NCBI GenBank assembly: GCA_963520375.1 | Contig: CAUQQF010000022.1 | Span: 1 to 30,072, forward strand | From: JABCPE02 sp963520375 | GTDB lineage: Bacteria; Bacteroidota; Bacteroidia; Flavobacteriales; Weeksellaceae | Length of the DNA: 30,072 nucleotides | Direction: 5' to 3' | Part shown: positions 7,848 through 16,251 of the stretch, one piece after another | Layout of the letters: each line of letters opens with the position of its first letter | How positions within the stretch are numbered: position 1 is the stretch's first letter | Position numbers and translations under genes: made by a program | Notes under the pieces: model-generated | Told to the model about the DNA's origin: nothing | Database searches by the model: none | Seen by the model: only the letters and a program-made list of their open reading frames with translations

Positions 7848-10529
7848 TTAGTTTTCTTTAAACGGAATTTCAGGATTTAATATTTCTAAAATAATATTTT
7901 TAATGGAATTCATACAGATGCTAACATTCTCATTATCAATATTTTCATCATCATAAATTTTCAAAGTCTGAACGCCTTTTCCTATTTCCGCAAAACTCCA
8001 AATGCCGCATTGCAGCTGATTGACTGCAAATCTTTCGTTATGTAAGACCATATACGCATAAATACTCAGCTGTAAAGCCTGTTTGCTGTCCGCACTGCTT
8101 ATGAAATCTTCCAATTTTTCCTCCTTTGGTTTCATAGAAAGATTTTTAGCTTTTGCAGTTTTAAAATCTATCACTCGCAACACCCCATTTAGGCGATCTA
8201 TACGGTCTATATAACCAATAAAATTAATTTTTTCTCCATTTTCATCCAGCAAAAACTCAGCATTAATAGCATTTTCTAAACTTATGATTTCTAAAGAGTT
8301 ACCAGCTTTAATTAAACCTAAATCATAATCCAAAATATGCTCTACCACCTTGGCTGCCATAGATTTATGAATGTAGTTCATTCCTCGTTCATAAAGCTCT
8401 GGCTGGTGTTTAAGTTTAGAAATCGCCTCCTTAATCGCTTCATCTATTTTTGGTTTTAAATCTTCTATATCACTCTCTTTCAATATTTTACCTTGTAATT
8501 CTCCATACAACTTATCCAAAGCATAATGCACCAAATTCCCATAGTTTCGCTGCGAAAGTTCTTCTTCTATCTCCTCTGTTTCCTTTGCTTTTAAGATATT
8601 ATTTAAGTAAAAATCAATCGGATTATAGAGATAAGAAATCAAATGAGATGCTGAAATCCTATCCTTCCATTCATTTAGTTTCTCTAAAACTTTTTCTGTT
8701 TTTTCTATGATTATCGGCTCCTGCAAAATCGGTTCAGAGGTATTTTCTATCACGATATGCTCCATTTTATGAGGACTTTCCATCTCCATTTGGGTAATAA
8801 ATCTACTTTTCTCGCCTGTATTCACTCCAGAACCTAAAGCATTGTATAACAGATAGATATTTTTAGCATTTTGCAGCAAACGGTAGAAATGGTAGGCATA
8901 AATACTGTCATTTTCTAAGAAAGTATTCAGCCCAAAATTCCTTCTCACATCGAACGGAAGATAGGTATTTTGTGTATTTCCCAGCGGCAGTTTTCCTTCA
9001 TTTACAGAAAGCAGAATAATATTTTCAAAATCCAAAAGACGAGTCTCTAAAAGTCCCATAAACTGCAGTCCCTCAAGCGGTTCGCCCTGAAAATCCAAGT
9101 TTTCTGAATTGACAAGCTGATTCATCAAAACCTCCAGCGCATCTATAGAAATCTCAAAATCATAGTCTTTCATATGATTTTTTAGAATCTTAAATGTCGT
9201 TTCAAAAAGAGAAACATTTTCATATAAAATATCATCTATTTCTCTGAATTTCAACTGATAACAAAAACCAGACAAATCCTCCAGCAGTTCAGCAGCCGTT
9301 CTCTTCTCAAAAAGCTGAAAATAAGAAAGTTTGCCCAAATGCTCCTGCATCATTTTTTTTGAGATATAGACAATATTTTCATCTTCGACTTTTGCCGTAA
9401 ATTGGTCTATGATTTTTCGGTCTTCTTCATTCTTTGGAAATTCCTCCAAAACCGAAAAAACATCCAAATAATAGTAGGATTTATCATTTTTTTCAAGCTG
9501 TTTTTGTAGGTAAAAAAGTTTCTTAACCGCCCCGCTGAAACCAAGATTTTTGATAGGAAATCCCATCGTGATATTCAGATTATCCATAAAACTCACGGCA
9601 TCCAGACTCGGCAGAAGCAGGTTTTCATCTAATAAAACAACCGCCGTTTTAGAATAATTTTCTTTTGGAATTTCTTGTAATATTTCAGGCAGAATTTTGG
9701 TTTGGGCTACATTCCCTGCAACCTCATAAACCTTGATGTTTTTCTCTTCACAAAAACTATTTTCTATCCACTGGAATTTTCGGTTTTCATTAAATTCCTT
9801 CCAGTGCATATGTTTTCTCAGAAACTTTCCAGCCTCCTGTTTTAGGTCTTTTATGTAGTATTCATCAGCTTGGAAAAAGCATTCTGCTTTCCCTTTTTGG
9901 AGCAGTTCCCGAATCAGTTTTTCCTCCAAAGGCGTAAGCGCATTAAAACCACAAAAAACAAATTTTGTTTCCGTTTCCTCTGCGAAATCGCTTATTTTCT
10001 CTCTCACCATTTCGTGAATCATCCCATCAGTCGCCCAGCCTTTTGTTTGGAGATTTTCCTTTAATTTAGGTAAAAAAACATTCATCTTTTTCCAAAAATT
10101 AAGGTTTCGTTTCCTTGCATTATCTCCATCTCCCAGCGTTTCACCCCAGTTTTTAATTCGCTCATCATCTAGCATATATTCCAAAACAGCTTTGTCCTCT
10201 TCGCTGAATTTGAGCATATCATCCCAGTCTTTCAGCAAAGTAGGAAACCATTTTAGGAAGTTTACCAAAGTTTCTTCAGGATAAATTTTCTTATAAACAT
10301 CATACCCAAAAAGCCACAGAGATATTCCCTGAATGTGCTGTTTTCCAGATATTTTCTTAATCAATTCATCCACAGTAAAAAACTCAGGCAAAAAACCTTC
10401 GTATTTCTGCTCTTTTAGGATTTGTTTCAAAAAAACTACGGGTCTTTTCCCTGGTAAAACGACTGCAGTCTGGGATAAATCCGAAGTTTCTGATAATAAT
10501 TCTGAAATAATTTTTGAGAGAAATTTCAT
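7848..10529 (-). CDS. AddB-like PD-(D/E)XK nuclease with inactive helicase-like region
   Basis: 893 residues, cytoplasmic. The C-terminal RecB-family nuclease is clear: GNLVHYALDKLYG, then GYIDRID (Asp775), the D788-F-K790 catalytic pair in VIDFKTAK, and a QxxxY motif at 820-824. The N-terminal 600 residues have the layout of the AddB/'inactivated superfamily I helicase' half of double-strand-break processing enzymes. Where a Walker A would sit, the sequence is TAVVLPGKRPVVFLKQ, without GKT/S. The C-terminal cysteine cluster of classical AddB (iron-sulfur) is missing; the protein ends ILNPEIPFKEN. It probably works with an AddA/RecB-type helicase encoded elsewhere in recombinational repair. 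A consensus promoter lies just upstream, and an HD-domain gene follows after one base. Confidence 0.88.
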   Translation of the reverse strand: MKFLSKIISELLSETSDLSQTAVVLPGKRPVVFLKQILKEQKYEGFLPEFFTVDELIKKISGKQHIQGISLWLFGYDVYKKIYPEETLVNFLKWFPTLLKDWDDMLKFSEEDKAVLEYMLDDERIKNWGETLGDGDNARKRNLNFWKKMNVFLPKLKENLQTKGWATDGMIHEMVREKISDFAEETETKFVFCGFNALTPLEEKLIRELLQKGKAECFFQADEYYIKDLKQEAGKFLRKHMHWKEFNENRKFQWIENSFCEEKNIKVYEVAGNVAQTKILPEILQEIPKENYSKTAVVLLDENLLLPSLDAVSFMDNLNITMGFPIKNLGFSGAVKKLFYLQKQLEKNDKSYYYLDVFSVLEEFPKNEEDRKIIDQFTAKVEDENIVYISKKMMQEHLGKLSYFQLFEKRTAAELLEDLSGFCYQLKFREIDDILYENVSLFETTFKILKNHMKDYDFEISIDALEVLMNQLVNSENLDFQGEPLEGLQFMGLLETRLLDFENIILLSVNEGKLPLGNTQNTYLPFDVRRNFGLNTFLENDSIYAYHFYRLLQNAKNIYLLYNALGSGVNTGEKSRFITQMEMESPHKMEHIVIENTSEPILQEPIIIEKTEKVLEKLNEWKDRISASHLISYLYNPIDFYLNNILKAKETEEIEEELSQRNYGNLVHYALDKLYGELQGKILKESDIEDLKPKIDEAIKEAISKLKHQPELYERGMNYIHKSMAAKVVEHILDYDLGLIKAGNSLEIISLENAINAEFLLDENGEKINFIGYIDRIDRLNGVLRVIDFKTAKAKNLSMKPKEEKLEDFISSADSKQALQLSIYAYMVLHNERFAVNQLQCGIWSFAEIGKGVQTLKIYDDENIDNENVSICMNSIKNIILEILNPEIPFKEN

Positions 10530-10547
10530 CTATTTTTTTATTTCCTA

Positions 10548-10578
10548 CAAAGATAAAACTAAAAAAATGACACTCAAA
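10548..10578 (-). promoter_or_regulatory. Consensus promoter of the nuclease/HD operon
   Basis: On the minus strand TTTG (10578-10575), a 19-nt spacer, then TATCTTTG (10555-10548). Both elements and the spacing match the Bacteroidota consensus; the -7 element ends 18 nt before the ATG at 10529. Confidence 0.65.
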
Positions 10579-10610
10579 TTTAATTGAATGCCATTTTACC
10601 ATATTTTTCA

Positions 10611-10618
10611 TAATTTTG
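10611..10618 (+). promoter_or_regulatory. -7 element TAATTTTG for the small membrane protein
   Basis: A perfect TAnnTTTG, 19 nt upstream of the ATG at 10638. The nearest TTG (10584-10586) is 24 nt upstream, slightly outside the usual spacing. Confidence 0.4.
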
Positions 10619-10637
10619 TATATTCATATCATTTTCA

Positions 10638-10943
10638 ATGAAATTAAAAAAAGAATTAAAACCAGTATTGCGTGATACTCTGATCTATATTGTCGCATTG
10701 GTGGGTATTTTTTTTATTATACTTTTTTTTCTATTACTAAGTAGTAATGATGAGGGATTAGATTTATTACCACTTATTGTTCTATTCATTTTCCTCCCTT
10801 TATATGCTCTTGTATTTAGCTTCTTCTTTTTAGTCTACATCTACATCAAATGTTTTTGGACAAAGAATAAATGGTATTTACTTTTAATTATGTTAATTCT
10901 TACATTTATGTTTTTCTGTATTTGGCGACTTAAAAACTTATAA
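10638..10943 (+). CDS. Small membrane protein, unknown
   Basis: 101 residues. It has a short basic N-terminus (MKLKKELKPVLRD) and then three hydrophobic segments: IYIVALVGIFFIILFFLLL, the LPLIVLFIFLPLYALVFSFF region with its continuation, and YLLLIMLILTFMFFCIW. It ends with a basic RLKNL. I do not recognise a family and it has no functional motif. It is convergent with rsmG (8 nt between stop codons) and divergent from the nuclease operon. The perfect -7 element upstream and the stable frame support a real gene. A DUF or lineage-specific protein is likely. Confidence 0.65.
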   Translation: MKLKKELKPVLRDTLIYIVALVGIFFIILFFLLLSSNDEGLDLLPLIVLFIFLPLYALVFSFFFLVYIYIKCFWTKNKWYLLLIMLILTFMFFCIWRLKNL

Positions 10944-10951
10944 TTAAATCA

Positions 10952-11587
10952 CTACGAATTAAAATTTCCTTTTGACAAATACACCACTTTTTTGGTATCA
11001 AAAAATTCTTCTTCAAAATAATTTTTCAGCTGAAAAATCTCACAGCGAAGCCCTGCCAGTTCCTCCGCCAAATCCCCTCCTTTGAGGTAAAGCACGCCAT
11101 TGTGCTTTTCATTGAACTGCTCTTTTTCAAATTTTCCCTTCAGCCATCGTAAAAACTCAGGCATCTGGGTAACAGCCCTGCTCACCACAAAATGAAACTT
11201 TTCTTTTAGTTTTTCAGCTCTTCCATGCACTGCGGTCACATTTTTCAGCCCAAGCCCCTCAGAAACAGCTTCTACCACTTTTATTTTCTTTCCGATGGAA
11301 TCTATCAGCGTAAAACTCACCTCTGGGAAAAGGATAGCCAGCGGAATCCCAGGAAATCCGCCTCCTGTACCGATATCCAGCACCTTTGTACCATCAGCGA
11401 AAGGCATTACTTTGGCAATTCCGAGCGAATGCAGAATGTGCTTTTCATAAAGCCCATCCATATCTTTTCGGGAAATGACATTTATTTTCTCATTCCATTC
11501 GGTATATAGTTTTTCCAGTTTTTCAAACTGCTGTTTTTGTTCATCAGTGATTTCTGGAAAATATTTTAAAATAAGTGATACAGACAT
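10952..11587 (-). CDS. rsmG: 16S rRNA (guanine527-N7)-methyltransferase RsmG (GidB)
   Basis: 211 residues, full length. It transfers a methyl group from S-adenosylmethionine to N7 of G527 in 16S rRNA; in several bacteria its loss gives low-level streptomycin resistance. The Rossmann-fold SAM site is DIGTGGGFPGIPLAILFP (from residue 71), preceded by the family's KHILHSLG segment. HFVVSRAV and the late LYLKGGDLAEEL segment also match. A -7 element (TATTTTTG) lies just upstream, directly after the terminator of the DUF4180 gene, so it seems to be transcribed separately. Confidence 0.95.
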   Translation of the reverse strand: MSVSLILKYFPEITDEQKQQFEKLEKLYTEWNEKINVISRKDMDGLYEKHILHSLGIAKVMPFADGTKVLDIGTGGGFPGIPLAILFPEVSFTLIDSIGKKIKVVEAVSEGLGLKNVTAVHGRAEKLKEKFHFVVSRAVTQMPEFLRWLKGKFEKEQFNEKHNGVLYLKGGDLAEELAGLRCEIFQLKNYFEEEFFDTKKVVYLSKGNFNS

Positions 11588-11606
11588 TTTTTAGAATTGA
11601 TTTTTA

Positions 11607-11614
11607 CAAAAATA
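11607..11614 (-). promoter_or_regulatory. -7 element TATTTTTG of rsmG
   Basis: A perfect TAnnTTTG on the minus strand, 19 nt before the rsmG ATG. A TTTG 15 nt further upstream, inside the arm of the 11622-11652 hairpin, may act as the -33 element, although the spacing is short. Confidence 0.45.
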
Positions 11615-11621
11615 CATAAAA

Positions 11622-11652
11622 AACTTCGACAAAGCGATGCCTTGCCGAAGTT
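11622..11652 (-). terminator. Strong hairpin terminator of the aminotransferase/DUF4180 operon
   Basis: AACTTCG and CGAAGTT form the outer stem. On the minus-strand RNA the pairing continues through G-U pairs to a 14-bp stem with a 3-nt loop, followed by a run of T (TTTTTT). It lies 19 nt past the DUF4180 stop. Confidence 0.8.
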
Positions 11653-11671
11653 AATTTTATTTAGATAAAAT

Positions 11672-12019
11672 TTATTTTAATCCATCTTCAACAGTAGTAA
11701 CAAAATTAATTTGGTTTCCTTTGTTACTCTCAAAGATAAAATCATTTAGACTTTTACTTTCATATTTCTCAAAATCACCAATAATAGCTAATGGCATAGA
11801 ATATTGAGAAAACTTTTGAAGGATATTTCCAGCGATTTTATTCTTTAATTCGAAAAAATCTGGAATCATATTTTCTTCATGAATGATGAGCTTGTCAAAC
11901 CCTTGATAAGACATGTTGCCTATCAAATCTACAGCATCCTCAACAGTCTGTAAGACAATATTATCCGATATGATTTCGGCAATTTTTCTGTTATCAATCG
12001 TATGGATTTTAATTTCCAT
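11672..12019 (-). CDS. DUF4180 domain protein
   Basis: 115 residues, soluble. The sequence follows the DUF4180 pattern: KIAEIISDNIVLQTVEDAVD, then GNMSYQGFDKLIIHEENMIP, GNILQKFSQYSMPLAIIGDF, and KSLNDFIFESNKGNQINFV near the end. This family is of unknown function and resembles the SpoIIAA/STAS-like fold in length. Its ATG follows the aminotransferase stop by one base (TAAaATG), so it is cotranscribed and probably translationally coupled. It ends at a strong terminator. Confidence 0.88.
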   Translation of the reverse strand: MEIKIHTIDNRKIAEIISDNIVLQTVEDAVDLIGNMSYQGFDKLIIHEENMIPDFFELKNKIAGNILQKFSQYSMPLAIIGDFEKYESKSLNDFIFESNKGNQINFVTTVEDGLK

Positions 12020-12020
12020 T

Positions 12021-13208
12021 TTATTTATTCAATAATTCTTTTATTCTTCTCATAGCCTCTATCAGCTGCTCTTCTGAAGCTGCGTAAGAGAAACGGATAC
12101 AGTTTTTGTCTCCGAAAGATACACCGCCCACTGTTGCCACATGTGCTTTTTCTAAAAGATACATCGCAAAATCATCAGAATCATTGATTTTCACACCATC
12201 CAAAGTCTGACCTATGTAGTGAGAAATATCTGGGAACATATAAAAAGCTCCTTTTGGTTTGTTGATTTTGAAACCTTTTATTTCTTTTAAAAGATTGAAA
12301 ACCAACTCTCTTCTCTTTTCAAAGCTATCAATCATGTATTTGTATTCAGAAGGATTGGTTTCTAATGCTGTGATAGAAGCTCTCTGCGCAATGGTATTCG
12401 CACCAGAAGTCATCTGTCCCTGCACCTTGTCACAAGCCGCCGCCAGCCAAGTAGGACACGCAGAATAACCTATTCTCCATCCTGTCATCGCGAAAGCCTT
12501 TGACATTCCGTTGATTACAGCAGTCTGCTCATATACTTGCGGAAACTCAGCGATAGATGTATGTTTCCCGCCATAATTGATAAATTCATAGATTTCATCA
12601 GAAATTATGGTGATTTGCGGATATTTTGCGATAACATTTGCGATAGCCTCTAACTCTTCTCTTTCGTAGAAACTTCCAGAAGGGTTACATGGAGAGCTGA
12701 ATAGCAATGCCTTAGTTTTAGGAGTAATCGCTGCTTCCAGCTGAGCTGCTGTCATTTTGAAATCTGTATCTATCGTTGTATTGACAAAAACAGAAACACC
12801 ACCCATCATTTTCACCATTTCATCATAGCTCACCCAGTAAGGCGTCGGAAGGATCACTTCGTCACCATTATTTACAACAGAAGCCAATACATTGAAGATA
12901 GATTGTTTCGCTCCGTTAGAAACGCAGATTTGGTTTGGTTTGTAGTCAAGATTATTATCTCTTTTTAGTTTTTTACAAACCGCCTCACGAAGTTCTAAAA
13001 AACCTGTAACAGGCGAATAGTGGCTGTAATTTTGGTGAATAGCATCTATCGCCGCTTGTTTGATATTATCTGGAACATCAAAATCAGGCTCTCCCAGTGT
13101 AAGGCTTATCACATCTATTCCCTGACTTTTCATTTCTCTAGCCTTATTAGTCATCACGAAAGTCTTAGAATAGCTCAGTCTATTGAGTCTATCAGAAAGT
13201 TTTTCCAT
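12021..13208 (-). CDS. Class I pyridoxal-phosphate aminotransferase (aspartate aminotransferase type)
   Basis: 395 residues, normal for fold-type I subgroup Ib aminotransferases. PLP lysine is Lys237 in GMSKAFAMTGWRIGY. Also visible are the Asn175 region (SPCNPSG), Asp204 and Tyr207 in ISDEIYEF, the phosphate-binding arginine 245 and the C-terminal substrate-carboxylate arginine in NCIRFSYA. The likely reaction is transfer of the amino group between aspartate (or a related amino acid) and 2-oxoglutarate; exact substrate preference cannot be fixed from sequence. A TAACTTTG -7 element is 17 nt upstream of the start. DUF4180 follows in the same transcript. Confidence 0.92.
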   Translation of the reverse strand: MEKLSDRLNRLSYSKTFVMTNKAREMKSQGIDVISLTLGEPDFDVPDNIKQAAIDAIHQNYSHYSPVTGFLELREAVCKKLKRDNNLDYKPNQICVSNGAKQSIFNVLASVVNNGDEVILPTPYWVSYDEMVKMMGGVSVFVNTTIDTDFKMTAAQLEAAITPKTKALLFSSPCNPSGSFYEREELEAIANVIAKYPQITIISDEIYEFINYGGKHTSIAEFPQVYEQTAVINGMSKAFAMTGWRIGYSACPTWLAAACDKVQGQMTSGANTIAQRASITALETNPSEYKYMIDSFEKRRELVFNLLKEIKGFKINKPKGAFYMFPDISHYIGQTLDGVKINDSDDFAMYLLEKAHVATVGGVSFGDKNCIRFSYAASEEQLIEAMRRIKELLNK

Positions 13209-13224
13209 TTTTATTTATTTTTTA

Positions 13225-13232
13225 CAAAGTTA
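13225..13232 (-). promoter_or_regulatory. -7 element TAACTTTG of the aminotransferase operon
   Basis: A perfect TAnnTTTG on the minus strand in the 48-nt gap between the ArsC-like and aminotransferase genes. No clear TTG at the -33 distance. Confidence 0.45.
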
Positions 13233-13256
13233 ATTAAATTAAAATTATTTCCGCTC

Positions 13257-13622
13257 TTATTTTGTATCGTTTTTATTTTCAAAGAATATTTTTAGGTTTT
13301 CTAAATTTTTCTTCTCGCTTCCCACAAAAATTTCTTTTTCGGTAAGAAAAACAGGGCGCTTCAGAAAACTATAATGGTCTAAAATCAAGTCTCTAAAATC
13401 CTCTTCTTTCAGCGTTTTCACATCTATTTCTCTTGCCTTTATCTGCGTAGATTTTTTACTAAAAAGCGCCTCATAACTTCCTGTGATTTTGTACATTTCC
13501 TGAAGTTCTTCGCTGGTTACATTCTCGGATTTCAGTTCTCTGATTTCCCAGTCTGTAAGGTCATATTCAGACATTATTCTCTTGCAAGTGCTGCATGTTT
13601 TTAGATAAAATACTTTTTTCAT
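13257..13622 (-). CDS. ArsC/Spx-family thioredoxin-fold protein
   Basis: 121 residues. It starts MKKVFYLKTCSTCKRIMSE, with the CxxC pair Cys10/Cys13, and contains the family's late segment LDHYSFLKRPVFLTEKEIFV (…KRPV…VG). This is the arsenate reductase (ArsC)/Spx fold. There are no arsenic-resistance genes next to it and the CxxC is Spx-like, so a thiol-redox role is as likely as arsenate reduction. It follows the CvfB-like gene by 30 nt without a visible promoter, so it is probably the last gene of the EEP-CvfB-ArsC transcript. Confidence 0.88.
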   Translation of the reverse strand: MKKVFYLKTCSTCKRIMSEYDLTDWEIRELKSENVTSEELQEMYKITGSYEALFSKKSTQIKAREIDVKTLKEEDFRDLILDHYSFLKRPVFLTEKEIFVGSEKKNLENLKIFFENKNDTK

Positions 13623-13652
13623 TATTAAATAATTCTTTTTACAGATTTATAT

Positions 13653-14477
13653 TTACAAGAGCTTGATTCTATCATCTAAAATTTCTATGATTTTATCCTT
13701 ATAAAGCCCTCCGATAGCCTTTTTAAAGTTTTTCTTGCTCATTTGCAGTTCTTCCTTTATTTCCTCTGGCGAAGACTCATCAGAAAGATACAAAAGCCCA
13801 TAGCCTTGCTCCAACTTTTCTAATATTTTCCGTTTAAATTCATCCATATTCTGGTATCCTTCTGGCTGTAGAGAAACATCTATTTTCCCATCTTCACGAA
13901 GGTTTTTGATGTATCCTACTTCCTCTGAAAATGGATAAAGTTTTTTGTAAATATCCGAAAAATAAACCAATCCTATATATTTTTGATTGATGATGACATT
14001 CCAGCCGAGTTCAGATTCATTGGCTATGATTAGAGAAACTTTATCACCTTTTTTAAATGGAAGTTCCTGATACTGTGGATTTCTTTTAAATTTAGTTGTC
14101 CCTGTCAAAAGTCCTGTTTCTTCATCGATATAGACATAGACTAAATATTTTTTTCCTTCTATTATCTTGGTTTTCTGCTGTTTATAAGGGATGAATAAAT
14201 CCTTAATAATCCCCCAATCCATAAAAGCCCCGCTTGGAAGGGTGTGGGTGCAAGTCATAACCGCAAACTCCCCAACTTGGCAGAATGGCGTTTCTATGGT
14301 CGCTTGTAGTTGGTTATTATCCTGATAAACAAACACTTCCACTTCATCTCCTATATTCCAGCTTTCATCAGAAAAAATCTTCGGGAGAAAACATTTTTCC
14401 TTATTTTTATCTTCTAAATAAACGCCCTGATGATTTCGTTCTGAGACTGTTAGTGTCTGTATTTTTCCTAATTCCAT
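13653..14477 (-). CDS. CvfB-like S1 RNA-binding protein
   Basis: 274 residues. The layout matches the CvfB/YitL family: repeated S1-type OB folds (an N-terminal one around 1-65, a second with GAFMDWGIIKDLFIP near 80-100, and a third around 145-205 containing GWNVIINQKYIGLVYFSDIY). These are followed by a C-terminal winged helix (about 215-274; SSPEEIKEELQMSKKNFKKA). CvfB proteins bind RNA and in staphylococci affect virulence gene expression; the role in flavobacteria is not known. It lies 38 nt after the EEP-family gene, same strand. Confidence 0.88.
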   Translation of the reverse strand: MELGKIQTLTVSERNHQGVYLEDKNKEKCFLPKIFSDESWNIGDEVEVFVYQDNNQLQATIETPFCQVGEFAVMTCTHTLPSGAFMDWGIIKDLFIPYKQQKTKIIEGKKYLVYVYIDEETGLLTGTTKFKRNPQYQELPFKKGDKVSLIIANESELGWNVIINQKYIGLVYFSDIYKKLYPFSEEVGYIKNLREDGKIDVSLQPEGYQNMDEFKRKILEKLEQGYGLLYLSDESSPEEIKEELQMSKKNFKKAIGGLYKDKIIEILDDRIKLL

Positions 14478-14515
14478 TAGTTTTTATTGTTTTATTTCCC
14501 CTATTTGGGATTTTT

Positions 14516-15469
14516 TTAATGATTTGATACTTTTAATTCCACCAAAACAGGAAAATGGTCGCTATACCCTCCTAAATACCGCGTTCCTGCATAAGTACGG
14601 AAAGGCTTTCCTTGATATTTTCCATCTCTGGTTCTGAGGTCATTATGTGCAAAGACTTCTGCTTTCTCAAATTTTAAAAGAGAATTTTGCCCATAGAAAT
14701 ACCCAGAAAGTATAATTTGATCAAATAAAAGTCCTTGTTTTGAGTAAAAAGTAGAAAACTTACGCTCATGATACAGCTTAGAAAAAGGATTTTCCAAAAT
14801 CTTTTCCGAGCCGTCATTATAGAGCAAAAAGTTCATATTTTCTGCATAGGGATTTTCATTAAAATCTCCCAAAAGCATCACGGCTTCTCGGCTGTCTTTG
14901 AGAAGAGCCAATGTTTTTTCTTTGACTTCGTTTAGGATATAGTCCCTTTTAGGCTGATTGATACCATCATCTCTTTTTGATGGTAGATGAAGAACAAAAA
15001 TATTGAGAATATCGCCTCTGTATCGGACTTTGCAATGAAGAATATCTCTGGTCGTATCCATACCATCCACACCATCTTCTTCAAATTCAAAAATAAAACT
15101 TATCGTATCAGAATCTATAATTTCTATCTTGGTTTTATCATAAAGAAGTGCCGTATCTACGCCTCTTTCGTCCAAAGAATCATAATGCACATACGCATAT
15201 CTACCATCAAAGACAGGCTGCTGAATCAAGTCTTCCAATACTGAATTATCAGCAATTTCCGCTAGTCCAATGATGAAAGGAAGTTCTCCTTTTTCATGTT
15301 TCATAAGTCCAAAGACATGCGAAAGCCTCTGCAGCTTATGTTTGTACCGCCATTCATTCCATTTTTTAAGACCAGAGAATTTTTTACTCTCCCCTTTTAC
15401 AAATTTCTCATCGGGCGGAAAAAGATTTTCCACATTATAAAAAACCGCCAGTTCTTTATGACTCTTCAT
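14516..15469 (-). CDS. Endonuclease/exonuclease/phosphatase (EEP) family protein
   Basis: 317 residues, no signal peptide. The metal-dependent phosphodiesterase motifs are all present: Asn12 and Glu14 in FYNVENL, Glu71 in GLAEIAD, His161 in VLHLPSKRD, Asp202/Asn204 in LLGDFNENP and Asp304-His305 in YSDHFPV. The fold acts on nucleic acids, phosphoinositides or related phosphodiesters; the target here is not evident. Absence of a signal peptide argues for a cytoplasmic nuclease or phosphatase. It appears to be the first gene of a transcript with the CvfB-like and ArsC-like genes. Confidence 0.9.
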   Translation of the reverse strand: MKSHKELAVFYNVENLFPPDEKFVKGESKKFSGLKKWNEWRYKHKLQRLSHVFGLMKHEKGELPFIIGLAEIADNSVLEDLIQQPVFDGRYAYVHYDSLDERGVDTALLYDKTKIEIIDSDTISFIFEFEEDGVDGMDTTRDILHCKVRYRGDILNIFVLHLPSKRDDGINQPKRDYILNEVKEKTLALLKDSREAVMLLGDFNENPYAENMNFLLYNDGSEKILENPFSKLYHERKFSTFYSKQGLLFDQIILSGYFYGQNSLLKFEKAEVFAHNDLRTRDGKYQGKPFRTYAGTRYLGGYSDHFPVLVELKVSNH

Positions 15470-15535
15470 CGTTATCCTAAAATATACCGCAAGGTATCAT
15501 TTTTTTAGCAAAAATCCTTTGAAAATTTAAATTAT

Positions 15536-16210
15536 TTAATCCAATAAGTCTGGGCGCTTCTGCTGGGTGATTTCTAGCGCTTTTTCGTGTCGCCACTGCT
15601 CTATCGCTGCAAAATTACCACTCAAAAGAACTTTCGGAACTTCAAGCCCTTTATAAACTTCTGGGCGTGTGTATATCGGCGGTGAAAGAAGATTATCCTG
15701 AAAACTATCCGTAAGGGCTGACTGCTCATCATTCAGAACCCCTGGTAATAGTCTGACCACAGAATCCACAAGGACACATGCCGCCAGCTCCCCTCCTGTA
15801 AGGACAAAATCCCCAATGGATATCTCCATCGTTACATGTAAATCCCTCACTCTCTGGTCAATACCCTTATAATGCCCACAGATTAAAATCAAGTTTTCTT
15901 TCAGCGAAAGGCTATTTGCTATTTTTTGATTGAGTGTCTTGCCATCTGGTGTCAGATAGATGATTTCATCATAGTTTCGCTCTGATTTTAGCTGAGAAAT
16001 GCATTTATCCAGCGGTTCCACCATCATTACCATTCCCGCACCGCCGCCATACTGGGTGTCATCTATTTGTTTATAATTATTCGTGGAATAATCCCTTACA
16101 TTATGGAAATGTATTTCCGCCAGTCCTTTTTCTATCGCTCTTTTCAGCATCGAAACCTTGAAAGGGCTTTCCATCAGTTCTGGAACCACAGTGATGATAT
16201 CTATCCTCAT
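15536..16210 (-). CDS. trmD: tRNA (guanine37-N1)-methyltransferase TrmD
   Basis: 224 residues. It makes m1G37 next to the anticodon of tRNAs reading CUN, CCN and CGG codons, preventing +1 frameshifts; the enzyme is an essential dimer with a trefoil knot that binds S-adenosylmethionine. Visible motifs are MRIDIITVVPE at the start, DDTQYGGGAGMVM (50-62), LTPDGK (86-91), CGHYKGIDQRV (111-121) and EISIGDFVLTGGELAA (129-144). It lacks the usual rimM/rplS neighbours, as is common in Bacteroidota. A TATTTTTG -7 element lies 17 nt upstream. Confidence 0.97.
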   Translation of the reverse strand: MRIDIITVVPELMESPFKVSMLKRAIEKGLAEIHFHNVRDYSTNNYKQIDDTQYGGGAGMVMMVEPLDKCISQLKSERNYDEIIYLTPDGKTLNQKIANSLSLKENLILICGHYKGIDQRVRDLHVTMEISIGDFVLTGGELAACVLVDSVVRLLPGVLNDEQSALTDSFQDNLLSPPIYTRPEVYKGLEVPKVLLSGNFAAIEQWRHEKALEITQQKRPDLLD

Positions 16211-16226
16211 AAATCAGAATTTTCCG

Positions 16227-16234
16227 CAAAAATA
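16227..16234 (-). promoter_or_regulatory. -7 element TATTTTTG of trmD
   Basis: A perfect TAnnTTTG on the minus strand between the Imm40-like gene stop and the trmD ATG. No -33 TTG at usual spacing. Confidence 0.4.
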
Positions 16235-16251
16235 ATAATATTTTATCATTT

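Noticed and set aside
10384..10611. 75-codon minus-strand frame over the nuclease start
   Set aside because: Overlaps the nuclease N-terminus in another frame and covers the consensus promoter at 10548-10578.
14497..14517. TCCC/GGGA hairpin followed by seven T on the plus strand
   Set aside because: Only 4 bp of stem, and no plus-strand gene ends there.
15484..15497. ATACC-GCAA-GGTAT hairpin upstream of the EEP gene
   Set aside because: Five-base stem just before a start codon; could be chance in AT-rich DNA, and there is no second copy or family to support a regulatory element.
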